Of a DNA stretch of 64,000 bases, positions 50,472-58,133 are shown in pieces. The stretch's first letter is position 1. Every line of letters begins with the position of its first letter. The DNA lies in contig NZ_AFWF01000092.1 of the NCBI RefSeq assembly GCF_000222605.1, forward strand, positions 38,379 through 102,378. The letters run 5' to 3'. This stretch comes from Vibrio ichthyoenteri ATCC 700023. GTDB lineage: Bacteria > Pseudomonadota > Gammaproteobacteria > Enterobacterales > Vibrionaceae. The notes beneath the pieces are model-generated. The model searched no databases and had not been told where the DNA came from. It saw nothing but the letters and a program-made list of their open reading frames with translations. The translations under genes and the position numbers were made by a program.

Positions 50472-51236
50472 TTAGCTAATTCGGGTAAATCTGAAGGTTT
50501 GCAGTTTCTGCTCTTTACCTTCGACGTGAGCATAACTGTCAATCAACCAAACTTGGTTGCCGATAAAACTCAACTCCAAACGAACGTTTGCTGAGGGGAT
50601 ATCAGCATAAATGACATCATCAACATTAGTGGGATAAAACGACACTTTATTGCCGCTCTCCAACGACTCACCAACAAAGCCCACTGATACTCCTTTCGCT
50701 TGGTTATCAATCTGCATTTGATACCCATTAGCCTGATCGTAGTGGAATGCTCCACTTAGTTTTAGCCCATTTTGACTAGTAATATTCACATCCGCTGAAG
50801 AAAGTGATTTAAGGCTACCTGTCGCGGTGATTTGCTGATGATCAATCGAAACGATATGATTTTGAATATTGACGTTCCATTCACCAACAAAATTTTCCAA
50901 CTGCTGCCAGTTTTGCTGTGATTCTGCGTTTTTTTGACCGGTACTTGCAATTCCAACAATAGCGTCATTACGACTATCATGACGGATATTATCACGATTA
51001 CTCTGTAGATCTTGGCCTGCACCAGCTACCCCGCCAGCGACGCCTCCAGCTAATGCTCCCTTAACGGCTAGATCCGATTCCCCTGTCAACGCGCCTAAAG
51101 TTAACCCTAACAGTGCACCTCCAACAGCCCCTTGCTTGGTTGCAGCATTAGGATCATCTTCTCCTGGAGTGACACAACCCGCTAGCAAAGGGACAGAGAT
51201 AAGTGATGTTAGAACTAGCTTAGTGTTGAATTTCAT
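50472..51236 (-). CDS. Glycine-zipper outer-membrane lipoprotein, unknown function
   Basis: 254 residues. Lipobox LLAGC (Cys about residue 21). Residues 35-75 form glycine-zipper repeats (GAVGGALLGLTLGALTG, then GALAGGVAGGVAGAG), then a helical and a beta-rich C-terminal half (FVGEWNVNIQNH onward). Glycine-zipper lipoproteins are usual in the periplasm/outer membrane; function here not recognised. Nearest the prophage but with chromosomal-type neighbours. Confidence 0.8.
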   Translation of the reverse strand: MKFNTKLVLTSLISVPLLAGCVTPGEDDPNAATKQGAVGGALLGLTLGALTGESDLAVKGALAGGVAGGVAGAGQDLQSNRDNIRHDSRNDAIVGIASTGQKNAESQQNWQQLENFVGEWNVNIQNHIVSIDHQQITATGSLKSLSSADVNITSQNGLKLSGAFHYDQANGYQMQIDNQAKGVSVGFVGESLESGNKVSFYPTNVDDVIYADIPSANVRLELSFIGNQVWLIDSYAHVEGKEQKLQTFRFTRIS

Positions 51237-51515
51237 AGGACACCTCTTTTCTTAAACTGCCTGTATGATAAACAACCAATGTCAGTGGAACTTCAGTGAA
51301 TGTCAGGGCAGTTTTAGGCTGCAAAGGAGAAATGTTACGGGTTGTTGCGGGAGAAGAGCAGGAGTTTTTAGAGTTGAGAATTGAGAGGCGAGAAGCGCTC
51401 GTTTGGAATATAGAATTAAAAGTACAGGTTTGAGATCGCTTCTTCAACGTGAAGCATAGAAGAGGCTGAACATCATCGTATATCGAAACGAGATACTCTC
51501 AAACACACCACAAAA
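51237..51515. other. Leader region of the glycine-zipper gene, otherwise empty
   Basis: About 280 bases between the lipoprotein start and the first tRNA-Trp repeat unit. No credible ORF, no hairpin with T run. Contains the lipoprotein promoter at its left end. Confidence 0.4.
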
Positions 51516-51525
51516 TACAGACGTA

Positions 51526-51555
51526 AAAAAGCCCCAGTATTTCTCTGAGGCTTAA
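51526..51555 (-). terminator. Terminator of repeat unit 1
   Basis: Minus strand GCCTCAG/CTGGGGC stem then TTTTTT; loop differs from units 2 and 3. Confidence 0.6.
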
Positions 51556-51559
51556 TATA

Positions 51560-51643
51560 TGGCAGGGGGGGAGAGATTCGAACTCTTCGCCCCAACACGC
51601 GCTATTTTGTATCAGGGGAATCCGCTGCTCTGCCAATTGGCGA
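51560..51643 (-). pseudogene. Degenerate tRNA-Trp, copy A
   Basis: Minus strand keeps the D-loop (CCAATTGG), CAGAGCAGCGGATTCC and the 3' end of tRNA-Trp, but has lost the 5' acceptor strand, and the anticodon loop/stem 3' side is replaced by an insert (CTGATACAAAATAGC). The T arm carries extra bases. Not a working tRNA. Confidence 0.75.
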
Positions 51644-51666
51644 AAAACTATAACGTGCAGACGTAA

Positions 51667-51696
51667 AAAAGCCCCAGCATTTCTGCTGAGGCTTAG
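51667..51696 (-). terminator. Terminator of repeat unit 2
   Basis: Minus strand GCCTCAGCAG/CTGGGGC-type stem followed by TTTTTT, same as unit 3. Confidence 0.6.
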
Positions 51697-51700
51697 TATA

Positions 51701-51783
51701 TGGCAGGGGTGGGAGAGATTCGAAAGCTTCGCCCAACACGCGCTATTTTGTATCAGGGGAATCCGCTGCTCTACCAATTGGCG
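51701..51783 (-). pseudogene. Degenerate tRNA-Trp, copy B
   Basis: Same disruption as copy A (identical insert at the anticodon), with small differences in the T arm (GAAGCTTTCGAATC). The shared damage means copies A and B arose by duplication after it. Confidence 0.75.
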
Positions 51784-51807
51784 AAAAACTATAAAATACA
51801 GACGTAA

Positions 51808-51838
51808 AAAAGCCCCAGCATTTCTGCTGAGGCTTAGT
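51808..51838 (-). terminator. Original terminator of the tRNA-Asp/tRNA-Trp transcript
   Basis: Minus strand AAGCCTCAGCAGAAATGCTGG-type hairpin followed by TTTTTT, directly outside the left attachment site. Before integration it would have stood just past tRNA-Trp. Confidence 0.7.
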
Positions 51839-51886
51839 ATATGGCAGGGGTGGAGAGATTCGAACTCCCAACACGCGGATTTGGAA
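51839..51886 (-). repeat. Left attachment repeat (attL)
   Basis: 48 bp identical to 63717-63764. Contains the tRNA-Trp 3' half from the CCA end to the anticodon loop (ends TTTGGAA on the plus strand). Confidence 0.92.
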
Positions 51887-51985
51887 ACCTTCATATCAGC
51901 ATTTAAAAACAATAACTTACAGTTTCAAAAAATCACTTATCGGGTTGTCTTAGGTTCTACTATGTTCACCTGTTCTATATTTCAG

Positions 51986-52021
51986 ACAAAAAAGAAGCCT
52001 AACCAAGGTTAAGCCTCTAAA
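51986..52021 (-). terminator. Terminator after the integrase
   Basis: Minus strand GAGGCTTAACC, loop, GGTTAGGCTTC with two mismatches, then TTTTTT. Confidence 0.65.
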
Positions 52022-52042
52022 AATCGACTGCATACTTTTTTG

Positions 52043-52996
52043 CTATTGATGCATATTCAAAGGATTAAGTTTTAAGGCGTCCTCTAAATGGTCAGGGGCT
52101 AAGTGTGCATAGCGCATTGTGGTGGTTATTTCCTTGTGGCCTAGCACGTCCCGTAGCTTCACAATGTTACCGCCGCCCATAACGTAATGGCTTGCAAAGG
52201 TGTGCCGTAATACGTGCGTATTCTGCCCTGCTGGTAAATCAATTTCAGCCCTTGCTAGTGCCGACCTAAAAGCTGCAAGCGCACCTATGAACTTACGGTT
52301 GTTTGAATACGGCTCAACGTCCATTAGTTCGTTAAATAGTATTTCGTTTATTGGCACTGTTCTGTTTTTCTTTGATTTCGTATTTAGGTACGTTATTTGA
52401 CCGTTGGCAATTTGTGAGGGCTTCAAGTTCTCAGCCTCGCCCCAGCGCGCACCAGTAGCCAAACAAATCTTAACAAGGTGTATTAATGATTTGTTCGTTG
52501 ACTTTCTGCACTGCTCTAGCAGTCTAGTTATTTCGTCATGGCTCAAGAATCTCAACTCACATTCTGACTCTCGAAACTGGCGTATTTTCGTTAGTGGGTT
52601 ATCAAAGGTGATCACCCCTAGCCTATCCAGTTCATTAAACACCGCACGTAAATAGGAGTGCTCGCGGTTAACAGTCTTGAGGCTGACCTCTAGTGTGCGT
52701 TTCTCGCGGTACTTAGCGAACATTTCACTAGTCAAATCGCTGCCTATTGGATTGCCTAGGCTTTCAGATATTCGGTATAGCAGTTTTCTAAGCCGTATAT
52801 GGTCGCTTAGTGTTTTGCCATGCATTCGGTACCAAATGGCGATCAGTTCATCAAGCGTCCGATAATCTTTGTTGACGTTTTCACGTTTAGATTGCAGTTC
52901 GAGTCGCTTATCTAATTGCGCCGCATCGCGCTTTCTGGTGAACACTTGTTCAGGCGCATAGCTTGAAAAAAAGCCACTTTCATTTGTAACAATCAT
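52043..52996 (-). CDS. int: Tyrosine recombinase (prophage integrase)
   Basis: 317 residues. Core-binding domain about 47-125, catalytic domain 146-317 with Arg184 (TGARWGEAENL), Lys209, His261 and Arg264 (HVLRHTFASH), His287 (GHKEITTT) and nucleophile Tyr296 (MRYAHL). Stop lies about 155 bases inside attL, so it is the gene next to the tRNA-Trp site it must recognise. Transcribed away from the other phage genes. Confidence 0.95.
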   Translation of the reverse strand: MIVTNESGFFSSYAPEQVFTRKRDAAQLDKRLELQSKRENVNKDYRTLDELIAIWYRMHGKTLSDHIRLRKLLYRISESLGNPIGSDLTSEMFAKYREKRTLEVSLKTVNREHSYLRAVFNELDRLGVITFDNPLTKIRQFRESECELRFLSHDEITRLLEQCRKSTNKSLIHLVKICLATGARWGEAENLKPSQIANGQITYLNTKSKKNRTVPINEILFNELMDVEPYSNNRKFIGALAAFRSALARAEIDLPAGQNTHVLRHTFASHYVMGGGNIVKLRDVLGHKEITTTMRYAHLAPDHLEDALKLNPLNMHQ

Positions 52997-53035
52997 TCAA
53001 CTTTCCCCATGCGTAAAACTTAACAAAACAAAGGG

Positions 53036-53332
53036 TTAAGCCCTCTTTTGATTGATTGCATCGTCTTCGACAATGCCGAGTTCTAATAGGATAGAAAAAT
53101 CCGGACTAATCTGCCCAGACTTGGGAAGGGTTTCACCAGTCATTAACCAAAAGGTGTATTTTTGGAAACGCTTATTACTTGTGATTTTTGTCAAATTTTC
53201 AGCCTTTAAACCTTTCCTTTCTTGTTCATGGTTTCTCAGTGTTCCAACTGGAATATCAACAAGTTGTGCCATTTCTGGCTGACTAAGCCCTTCTGCAATT
53301 CTTATTGCCTTGATTTTTTTTCCCAATTCCAT
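53036..53332 (-). CDS. CI-like prophage repressor
   Basis: 98 residues. N-terminal helix-turn-helix (KIKAIRIAEGLSQPEMAQLVDIPVGTLRNHEQERKG with the recognition helix around residues 26-38) and a short C-terminal part (FWLMTGETLPKSG) as in small Cro/CI-type repressors of PM2-like prophages. Divergent from the early genes with operator-like repeats between. Role as lysogeny repressor is inferred from position. Confidence 0.8.
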   Translation of the reverse strand: MELGKKIKAIRIAEGLSQPEMAQLVDIPVGTLRNHEQERKGLKAENLTKITSNKRFQKYTFWLMTGETLPKSGQISPDFSILLELGIVEDDAINQKRA

Positions 53333-53344
53333 GCTTGACCCCTA

Positions 53345-53388
53345 TACGCCCTTCGGAGTAGTATCCACATCGTACGCCGAACGGCGCA
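53345..53388. promoter_or_regulatory. Pair of operator-like sites between repressor and early genes
   Basis: TACGCCCTTCGGAGTA (53345-53360) and TACGCCGAACGGCGCA (53373-53388) share the half-site TACGCC and the right-hand CGG. The second contains the palindrome CGCCGAACGGCG. A -10-like TATAAA at 53404 is close, so binding would occlude the rightward promoter. Confidence 0.6.
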
Positions 53389-53430
53389 CACTAGTAGAAA
53401 CCGATATAAACCAATGTGGGAGTGTATCAC

Positions 53431-53646
53431 ATGTTAATTGTTCAGTTTATGACTGCTGCGGAGTACTCCCGTATATCCAAAATGGGCGTTAAGCAAATCA
53501 AGGCGCGTATGGATTTGGGCGAGATTCCAGAAGTTACCAACCTACGTCACGGCTCGGTTCGTTATGTGGATTGCGTGAATTTAACTGACCGCATGTTACG
53601 CGGTGAGCTTGTGTTTTCTGACCTATCACAAGAAGGGAATCAGTAA
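53431..53646 (+). CDS. Small early DNA-binding protein (Cro/excisionase-like)
   Basis: 71 residues from ATG 53431, with GGGAG 8 bases upstream. Sequence AAEYSRISKMGVKQIKARMDLGEIPEV reads as a winged-helix/excisionase HTH (helix, turn, then KQIKARM). First gene of the rightward unit; likely Cro or Xis. Which one cannot be told. Confidence 0.65.
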   Translation: MLIVQFMTAAEYSRISKMGVKQIKARMDLGEIPEVTNLRHGSVRYVDCVNLTDRMLRGELVFSDLSQEGNQ

Positions 53647-53861
53647 TGAAAAACCGCATTGAGCGCATGAACGAAGAAGCGAACCAACTAGAAGACAAGA
53701 TCTTAAAGCTAAGTGCGTTTATCACTGAAAGTGACGAATTCGAAACACTAGACCGCCGCGAGAAAGTACGCTTGATTGTTCAGCTTGAATATATGAATGG
53801 TTATTACGACACGCTTTCCGATCGCATTGTTGCAAGTGTAGACGGTGAAAGAGGTCGTTAA
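53646..53861 (+). CDS. Small helical phage protein, unknown function
   Basis: 71 residues, mostly charged helices (NQLEDKILKLSAFI, VRLIVQLEYMNGYY); resembles short proteins common in tailed phages with a K-L-x-x-F-I / E-K-x-R-L-I pattern. Starts on the stop of the gene before (TAATG). Confidence 0.6.
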   Translation: MKNRIERMNEEANQLEDKILKLSAFITESDEFETLDRREKVRLIVQLEYMNGYYDTLSDRIVASVDGERGR

Positions 53862-53863
53862 TC

Positions 53864-54037
53864 ATGACTGAGAAGGGTTTATCAATCCTTGAAAGCATCA
53901 AGGCGAAACACTTTCCTAATGGCTACCGCGCACAAAAGCAAAGCGGTAGCGATTACCGTTTTAGTCGTCGTGGTCAAGTCGAAATGAAGCGTGGCGCACA
54001 AGCCAGAGCACAAAGATTTATGGAGTCGATGAAATGA
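53864..54037 (+). CDS. 57-residue basic phage protein, unknown function
   Basis: Begins MTEKGLSILESIKAKHFPNG; basic C-terminus (RFSRRGQVEMKRGAQARAQR). Too short for the usual gene-size cut. Overlaps the next start (ATGA at 54034). Confidence 0.65.
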   Translation: MTEKGLSILESIKAKHFPNGYRAQKQSGSDYRFSRRGQVEMKRGAQARAQRFMESMK

Positions 54038-54255
54038 TAAAAATAAGCAAAATTGAATCAGGTTTTAGACTCAATGTTCCTGCGTTAGCCGTGTGGTTTG
54101 AAGAGATTGAAGTGTGCGACCTTGGTATTAAGTTTTATGGCCAAGAGCAACTTATTGCCTTTCTTAGTCGTTCTGAACTCGAATCATTTGGAGTCAAATT
54201 CGACAACGTCGTTTTTCAAACCTTTGCTCTAGCAATTCCTGAGAGAGTTAAATGA
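54034..54255 (+). CDS. 73-residue phage protein, unknown function
   Basis: Mixed alpha/beta sequence, no known motif (LNVPALAVWFEEIEVCDLG). Overlaps both neighbours by four bases (ATGA), so it is translated as part of the early operon. Confidence 0.55.
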   Translation: MIKISKIESGFRLNVPALAVWFEEIEVCDLGIKFYGQEQLIAFLSRSELESFGVKFDNVVFQTFALAIPERVK

Positions 54256-56045
54256 TACCTACCACACTAGCGGCGCAGTTTTATTCAAAACTGCCCGTTA
54301 TCGTTCGTAACGATATTGAGTACCAAGTTGGCCTACGCAAAAAACGCGCAAAGGCTACTTTTGCGAACCTGTCAAAATTCCAAGATATTCTTATCAAGAA
54401 AGCACTTAAGAGTGCACCGCTTATCGAAGATAAATTTCGCTTTGCGGAAACTCGTGCCGGTCATCGTAAACCAACAGGCCTAATGGGTTTAGACCATCAT
54501 ATTTTGATGTGTGACTCTAGCCTTGAAATGCTTTGCGGTCAGCTTATGCAAAAGCACGTTGGTATTATTGACTCGCTGCAATGGCAGGATGATTCCGAAA
54601 GCGAAAAACGCACTTACCTTGATGTGCTACAAGCGGCCTTTTCGCTTATCCGTGAATCGTTAGGTGACGTGTGCATTGTTGCGCCTAGCCTAAAGAAAAA
54701 GTTTGATTCAGACCAAGAAGCAGAGCGCGAAATTGAAATCGCTATTCGTCGTTGTATTTGTCCTGATTGGATGATGCGCAAGTTCCTTTTCTTACGCGCT
54801 CAATACATCGAGTACGCACAAATCGCTATGGGTCGAGTGGGTAAGAAAGCGAATCAACGTAAATACGTGTCAGCCGTTTCCTTTGCCAATTGGAAGACTA
54901 AGCAGCGCGAAGCCCTTGATTATATCGAGGCTATGGCGGTGATGAATGTCGAAACGGGCGAAGTCTTCAATCTTGACGAAGTGATCAAACGCACAACCGC
55001 TAACCCTGAAAATCGCCGCATCGAAATGATGGTGCGATCTCGTGGTAACGAAGAACGCGCACTAGATTTAGGTTATGAGGGCGTGTTTGTTAACTGGACA
55101 CTACCAAGTAAATATCACCCTAATTCCCATAAGTGGAACGGCGCGACCGTCAAAGAAGGTCATCAGAATCTAATGAACCAATGGAAGCGTGCCCGCGCTC
55201 GTTTGGCTAAATGCGAGATTGATTACTTTGGTTTTCGTGTGGCTGAGCCGCACAAAGACGGTTGCTCTCATGCTCACATGTTCTTGTTCTGCCCTAAGAA
55301 TCAAATCAAGGCTTTAGTTTTTCATTTGCGTGAAGTGGCGATTGAAGAAGACCGCGCAGAGTTAGGCGACGATATTTCACCTAGATTTACCGTTAAATAC
55401 GCTGACCCGTCACAAGGTGGCGCAACGGCTTACATCGCTAAATACATATCTAAGAATATCAACGGCAAACACATGCCAGAGACCGAAGCCGAAGAAAGCG
55501 CGTACCGCGTCCGCGCTTGGGCGTCTACACATCGTATTCGCCAGTTTCAGGCGTTCGGCTCTCCATCGGTCAGCTTATGGCGTCAATTGCGCCGCGCAGA
55601 TGCGACAGATACGGCCTTTGATGAACAACTAGAGGAATTACGTCAGGCGGCGGATAACTCGCGTTGGAGGCTGTTCTGTGAGCTTGCAAAGAATGCATCA
55701 ATTGAATACGAAACCGATTTAGGCAAGTACGGCGAAACAACGCGCCGTGTGATTGGGTTTTCATGGCTAGGCGAAATCGTCGAAACCTGCAAAGCGCAAT
55801 ACGCTCTCGTTTTGAAAAAGGACGTTTCACGTCTTGCTTTTGATCTTAAAAAGACGCGGAGCGGCTTGTCTTGGAGCACTGAAAATAACTGTAACTCGGG
55901 TCTATCAGAAGCGTTAATGACGCTAACAGGTTGGAGTTATCAGGGAGTTCAGTGCCTCATCGCACCACTGTTACGTGGTGCAAAAGTTCCTATTGACCGT
56001 TATCAATCGGTCGCTTGGAAAAATAACCGTTTGGTTACTTACTAG
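54252..56045 (+). CDS. Rolling-circle replication initiator (GPA/HUH endonuclease)
   Basis: 597 residues. HUH metal motif HAH at residues 340-342 (EPHKDGCSHAHMFLF) and two catalytic-type tyrosines Tyr394 and Tyr398 in TAYIAKYISKN, the YxxxY arrangement of phiX174 A, P2 A and PM2 P12. A nick/ligate role at a replication origin is expected; the element would replicate as a circle. Upstream 300 residues have no recognised domain. Confidence 0.9.
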   Translation: MIPTTLAAQFYSKLPVIVRNDIEYQVGLRKKRAKATFANLSKFQDILIKKALKSAPLIEDKFRFAETRAGHRKPTGLMGLDHHILMCDSSLEMLCGQLMQKHVGIIDSLQWQDDSESEKRTYLDVLQAAFSLIRESLGDVCIVAPSLKKKFDSDQEAEREIEIAIRRCICPDWMMRKFLFLRAQYIEYAQIAMGRVGKKANQRKYVSAVSFANWKTKQREALDYIEAMAVMNVETGEVFNLDEVIKRTTANPENRRIEMMVRSRGNEERALDLGYEGVFVNWTLPSKYHPNSHKWNGATVKEGHQNLMNQWKRARARLAKCEIDYFGFRVAEPHKDGCSHAHMFLFCPKNQIKALVFHLREVAIEEDRAELGDDISPRFTVKYADPSQGGATAYIAKYISKNINGKHMPETEAEESAYRVRAWASTHRIRQFQAFGSPSVSLWRQLRRADATDTAFDEQLEELRQAADNSRWRLFCELAKNASIEYETDLGKYGETTRRVIGFSWLGEIVETCKAQYALVLKKDVSRLAFDLKKTRSGLSWSTENNCNSGLSEALMTLTGWSYQGVQCLIAPLLRGAKVPIDRYQSVAWKNNRLVTY

Positions 56046-56047
56046 GT

Positions 56048-56130
56048 CAACGTCGTGAGACAGAGGCCGTTTATTAATCCATTGCCAACGTTGTGAAACA
56101 GGGGCTTTTTCTAACGTCGAGAGACAGGGG
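56048..56130 (+). repeat. Three copies of an 18-20 bp repeat after the initiator gene
   Basis: CAACGTCGTGAGACAGAGGC (56048), CAACGTTGTGAAACAGGGGC (56086) and TAACGTCGAGAGACAGGGG (56112); spacing 38 and 26 bases. The third acts as the ribosome-site region of the next gene. Possible initiator binding/nick site or translational control element. Confidence 0.7.
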
Positions 56131-56137
56131 AATACTT

Positions 56138-56365
56138 TTGAAAGAATTACTATCGAAAATGGTGGATAAGTTCAATGAACTTAAAGCCACTCGCACCAAT
56201 ATGCTAAGTGGCTTTGTCACTAGACCTGCGGCGCAACAACTTGAGCCAGTGGAGCAGCTTGCTGGCTTTCAGAATGAGTTTAATCAAACCGTTGTTCAAG
56301 AGATTGAAACGCTAAAGCAGCAAATCAAAGAACTACAGGGAGGTATCGCTCATGCCAATTCATAA
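56138..56365 (+). CDS. Small coiled-coil phage protein, unknown function
   Basis: 75 residues from TTG 56138, with AGGGG eight bases upstream; ATG 56159 is an alternative. The C-terminal half is coiled-coil-like (QEIETLKQQIKELQGG). Confidence 0.55.
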   Translation: MKELLSKMVDKFNELKATRTNMLSGFVTRPAAQQLEPVEQLAGFQNEFNQTVVQEIETLKQQIKELQGGIAHANS

Positions 56366-56720
56366 GGGTTATTTAGTTTGCTCATGCTGCCAAAGTCCCG
56401 CGAAAGTGATGGAAGCTGAAGGAAAGCGAACGGGCAAGTTGTATGTAGTTTGTCCTGAGTGCGGTACTGACCAAAGTCATTTACCAAAGCGCCAAGAATA
56501 CATCCGTAATCATATGGTCGAGTCACTTGACGCGTTAACCGAAAAAGCAGAGCCAGAAATACCATTAACACCAGAGCCGGAAATAGTATCCGATATAGTA
56601 TCGGATGATATATCCGAGCCACTTCCACCGAGTGAAAAAAGCGTGTCCGGTTGGGCTATTGGTGGCGCTATTTTGCTAACGGTTGTCGGTCTTGGGGCGC
56701 TTGCGCGTAAGGTGGCATAA
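56352..56720 (+). CDS. Zinc-ribbon membrane protein, unknown function
   Basis: 122 residues. Two CxxC pairs at residues 10-13 (CSCC) and 34-37 (CPEC) suggest a zinc ribbon; then an acidic/proline-rich linker, and a membrane helix (GWAIGGAILLTVVGLGAL) near the C-terminus. Possibly a virion membrane or regulatory protein. Overlaps its neighbour by 14 bases. Confidence 0.65.
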   Translation: MPIHKGYLVCSCCQSPAKVMEAEGKRTGKLYVVCPECGTDQSHLPKRQEYIRNHMVESLDALTEKAEPEIPLTPEPEIVSDIVSDDISEPLPPSEKSVSGWAIGGAILLTVVGLGALARKVA

Positions 56721-57176
56721 ATGACTGAGCCAACGACTAAAGACTGGGAGCTAAGCGAGGAAGAATTAGCACTATCGGCGCAGCTTGATGCTATCGATAC
56801 GCCAGAAGAAACCGCGCAAGCTGGTGAACTTGAGCCGCAAAGTGACGCACTAGGCGCGCAAGAAATTGCCATGTGCACCACTGTGCTAATGAAAGGTTTT
56901 GAGAAGGCCTCGCAGGTAGTACTTAAGAACCCATATTTAACCATTCCAACCGAAGCTATCGATACCATATCGCCAAAGGTCGAAGCGGTTGCGAATAAGT
57001 ACGATATTACCGCGCCTGAGTTCTTGGCTAAATGGCGTGAAGAGATTGAGCTGGGTATGACTTTGGCAGGTATCGGATATGGTATTTATCAGCAGCATTT
57101 ATCCATTAAAGCGCAGTTAGAACTACAGGCCAAAGCGCAGGCGCAAGGGGGCGAAGATGGCAAAGAAGCCGCTTAG
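56721..57176 (+). CDS. Phage protein upstream of the packaging ATPase, unknown
   Basis: 151 residues; acidic N-terminal 50 residues, then a helical part with a mildly hydrophobic segment (GMTLAGIGYGIYQQH). The next gene starts inside it (20-base overlap), so they are likely co-translated. Confidence 0.55.
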   Translation: MTEPTTKDWELSEEELALSAQLDAIDTPEETAQAGELEPQSDALGAQEIAMCTTVLMKGFEKASQVVLKNPYLTIPTEAIDTISPKVEAVANKYDITAPEFLAKWREEIELGMTLAGIGYGIYQQHLSIKAQLELQAKAQAQGGEDGKEAA

Positions 57177-57873
57177 CGTTGCGTTTCCTATGCCTAAAAA
57201 CGCCAATAACTCACATCGCAATGAGCATGGGTTTTATGTGGCAACGTCTGAGGGTGGGAAGACTTCCGCCCTTAAGCTACTTAACCGCATTAAAGCGACT
57301 GACCAAGTGTTATTTTTTGACCCATACGGAGACTACCACGGCGCATTTAAAGGTCAGGCGGTCACGGTGTGTAATACCATCGGGGACTTTCATCGAGCGG
57401 CGGCAATAGGTCGAAAAACCACTAAGGGATTTAAGATTGCTTACACGCCGCCTGTAGCGAAACAGCGTGACTTTGATTTGTTCTGCGGTGTGGTGTGGTC
57501 ATTGGGTGATGGTAAACATCGCAAGAAGCTGCATTGTGTTCTCGAAGAGGTTGCGCAGTTCTGCCAAGGCAATGCTAAAGCGGATGGGTATCTAGGTAAC
57601 TTAATCAGTGTGGGGCGTAAGTTTGGGTTAGTGGTATCAACCCTATTTCAACGAGGGCAGGAAGTACCTAAAACAATTATCGGGAATAGTACTTATAAAT
57701 GGATTGGTATGCAGGAACGTGACAAGGATGCCGCTTATCTTGCAGAGGAGACAGGCGTCCCCTTTGAAGAAATCAAAAGCCTTGTTCAACTGGAATATAT
57801 TATTAAATTGCCCGGACACAAAACTAACTACAAGCGCGGAAAGCTGAATTTCAAAACGAAATTCGCGGCTTAA
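57157..57873 (+). CDS. FtsK/HerA-like DNA packaging ATPase (PM2 P9-like)
   Basis: 238 residues. P-loop ATSEGGKTS at residues 29-37 (variant first residue), strand VLFFDPYGDY at 51-60 as in HerA-type ATPases, Walker B-like LHCVLEEVAQF at 125-135. Small size and place just before the capsid gene match the packaging ATPases of membrane-containing tailless phages. Confidence 0.85.
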   Translation: MAKKPLSVAFPMPKNANNSHRNEHGFYVATSEGGKTSALKLLNRIKATDQVLFFDPYGDYHGAFKGQAVTVCNTIGDFHRAAAIGRKTTKGFKIAYTPPVAKQRDFDLFCGVVWSLGDGKHRKKLHCVLEEVAQFCQGNAKADGYLGNLISVGRKFGLVVSTLFQRGQEVPKTIIGNSTYKWIGMQERDKDAAYLAEETGVPFEEIKSLVQLEYIIKLPGHKTNYKRGKLNFKTKFAA

Positions 57874-57897
57874 AAAGTGACTTAAATCAAACTTCTG

Positions 57898-57932
57898 AAC
57901 GCTTTATACCTTTAGGTATAAGGCGTTTTTTT
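57898..57932 (+). terminator. Terminator after the ATPase gene
   Basis: Stem AACGC-TTATACC / GGTATAA-GCGTT followed by eight T. It separates the early/packaging block from the virion block. Confidence 0.85.
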
Positions 57933-58005
57933 TGCTTGCCTCGATACCATTTCCCTACCCTACAGTAAGTGCCTCTTAGAAACACAAACACAGAGGTAAT
58001 CTCAA

Positions 58006-58131
58006 ATGCCAAAGAAAGGCGACTTTAAAATTATCGCATGGTCAGTTGTGGCCATGATGGGTGTTATGTACGCGGTGCATAACTTTGATGCGCTTGAGTC
58101 TCTTAAGCATCCACTAGGTTTGGATGACTAA
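58006..58131 (+). CDS. 41-residue single-helix membrane protein
   Basis: MPKKGDFKIIAWSVVAMMG then VMYAVHNFDALESL. One membrane helix, basic N-terminus. AGAGGT lies upstream. First gene of the virion block, ends two bases before the capsid gene. Possibly a virion membrane protein. Confidence 0.75.
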   Translation: MPKKGDFKIIAWSVVAMMGVMYAVHNFDALESLKHPLGLDD

Positions 58132-58133
58132 TC

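Larger units (their letters stand above)
51516..51886 (-). repeat. Three tandem units of terminator plus degenerate tRNA-Trp
   Basis: GACGTAAAAAAGCCCCAG recurs at 51520, 51660 and 51801, so the unit is 140-141 bp. Units one and two are nearly identical and contain a damaged tRNA-Trp; the third is cut by the prophage at the anticodon loop. Read on the minus strand each unit is tRNA-like DNA followed by a terminator. Confidence 0.85.

Noticed and set aside
51516-51886. CRISPR-like look of three evenly spaced repeats
   Set aside because: Repeats are whole 140-bp units including tRNA and terminator sequence, with no unique spacers and no cas genes.
51499-51912. Minus-strand 137-residue ORF with internal amino-acid repeats
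   Set aside because: It is the translation of the tandem tRNA-Trp/terminator units; the protein repeats follow from the DNA repeats, and there is no ribosome site.
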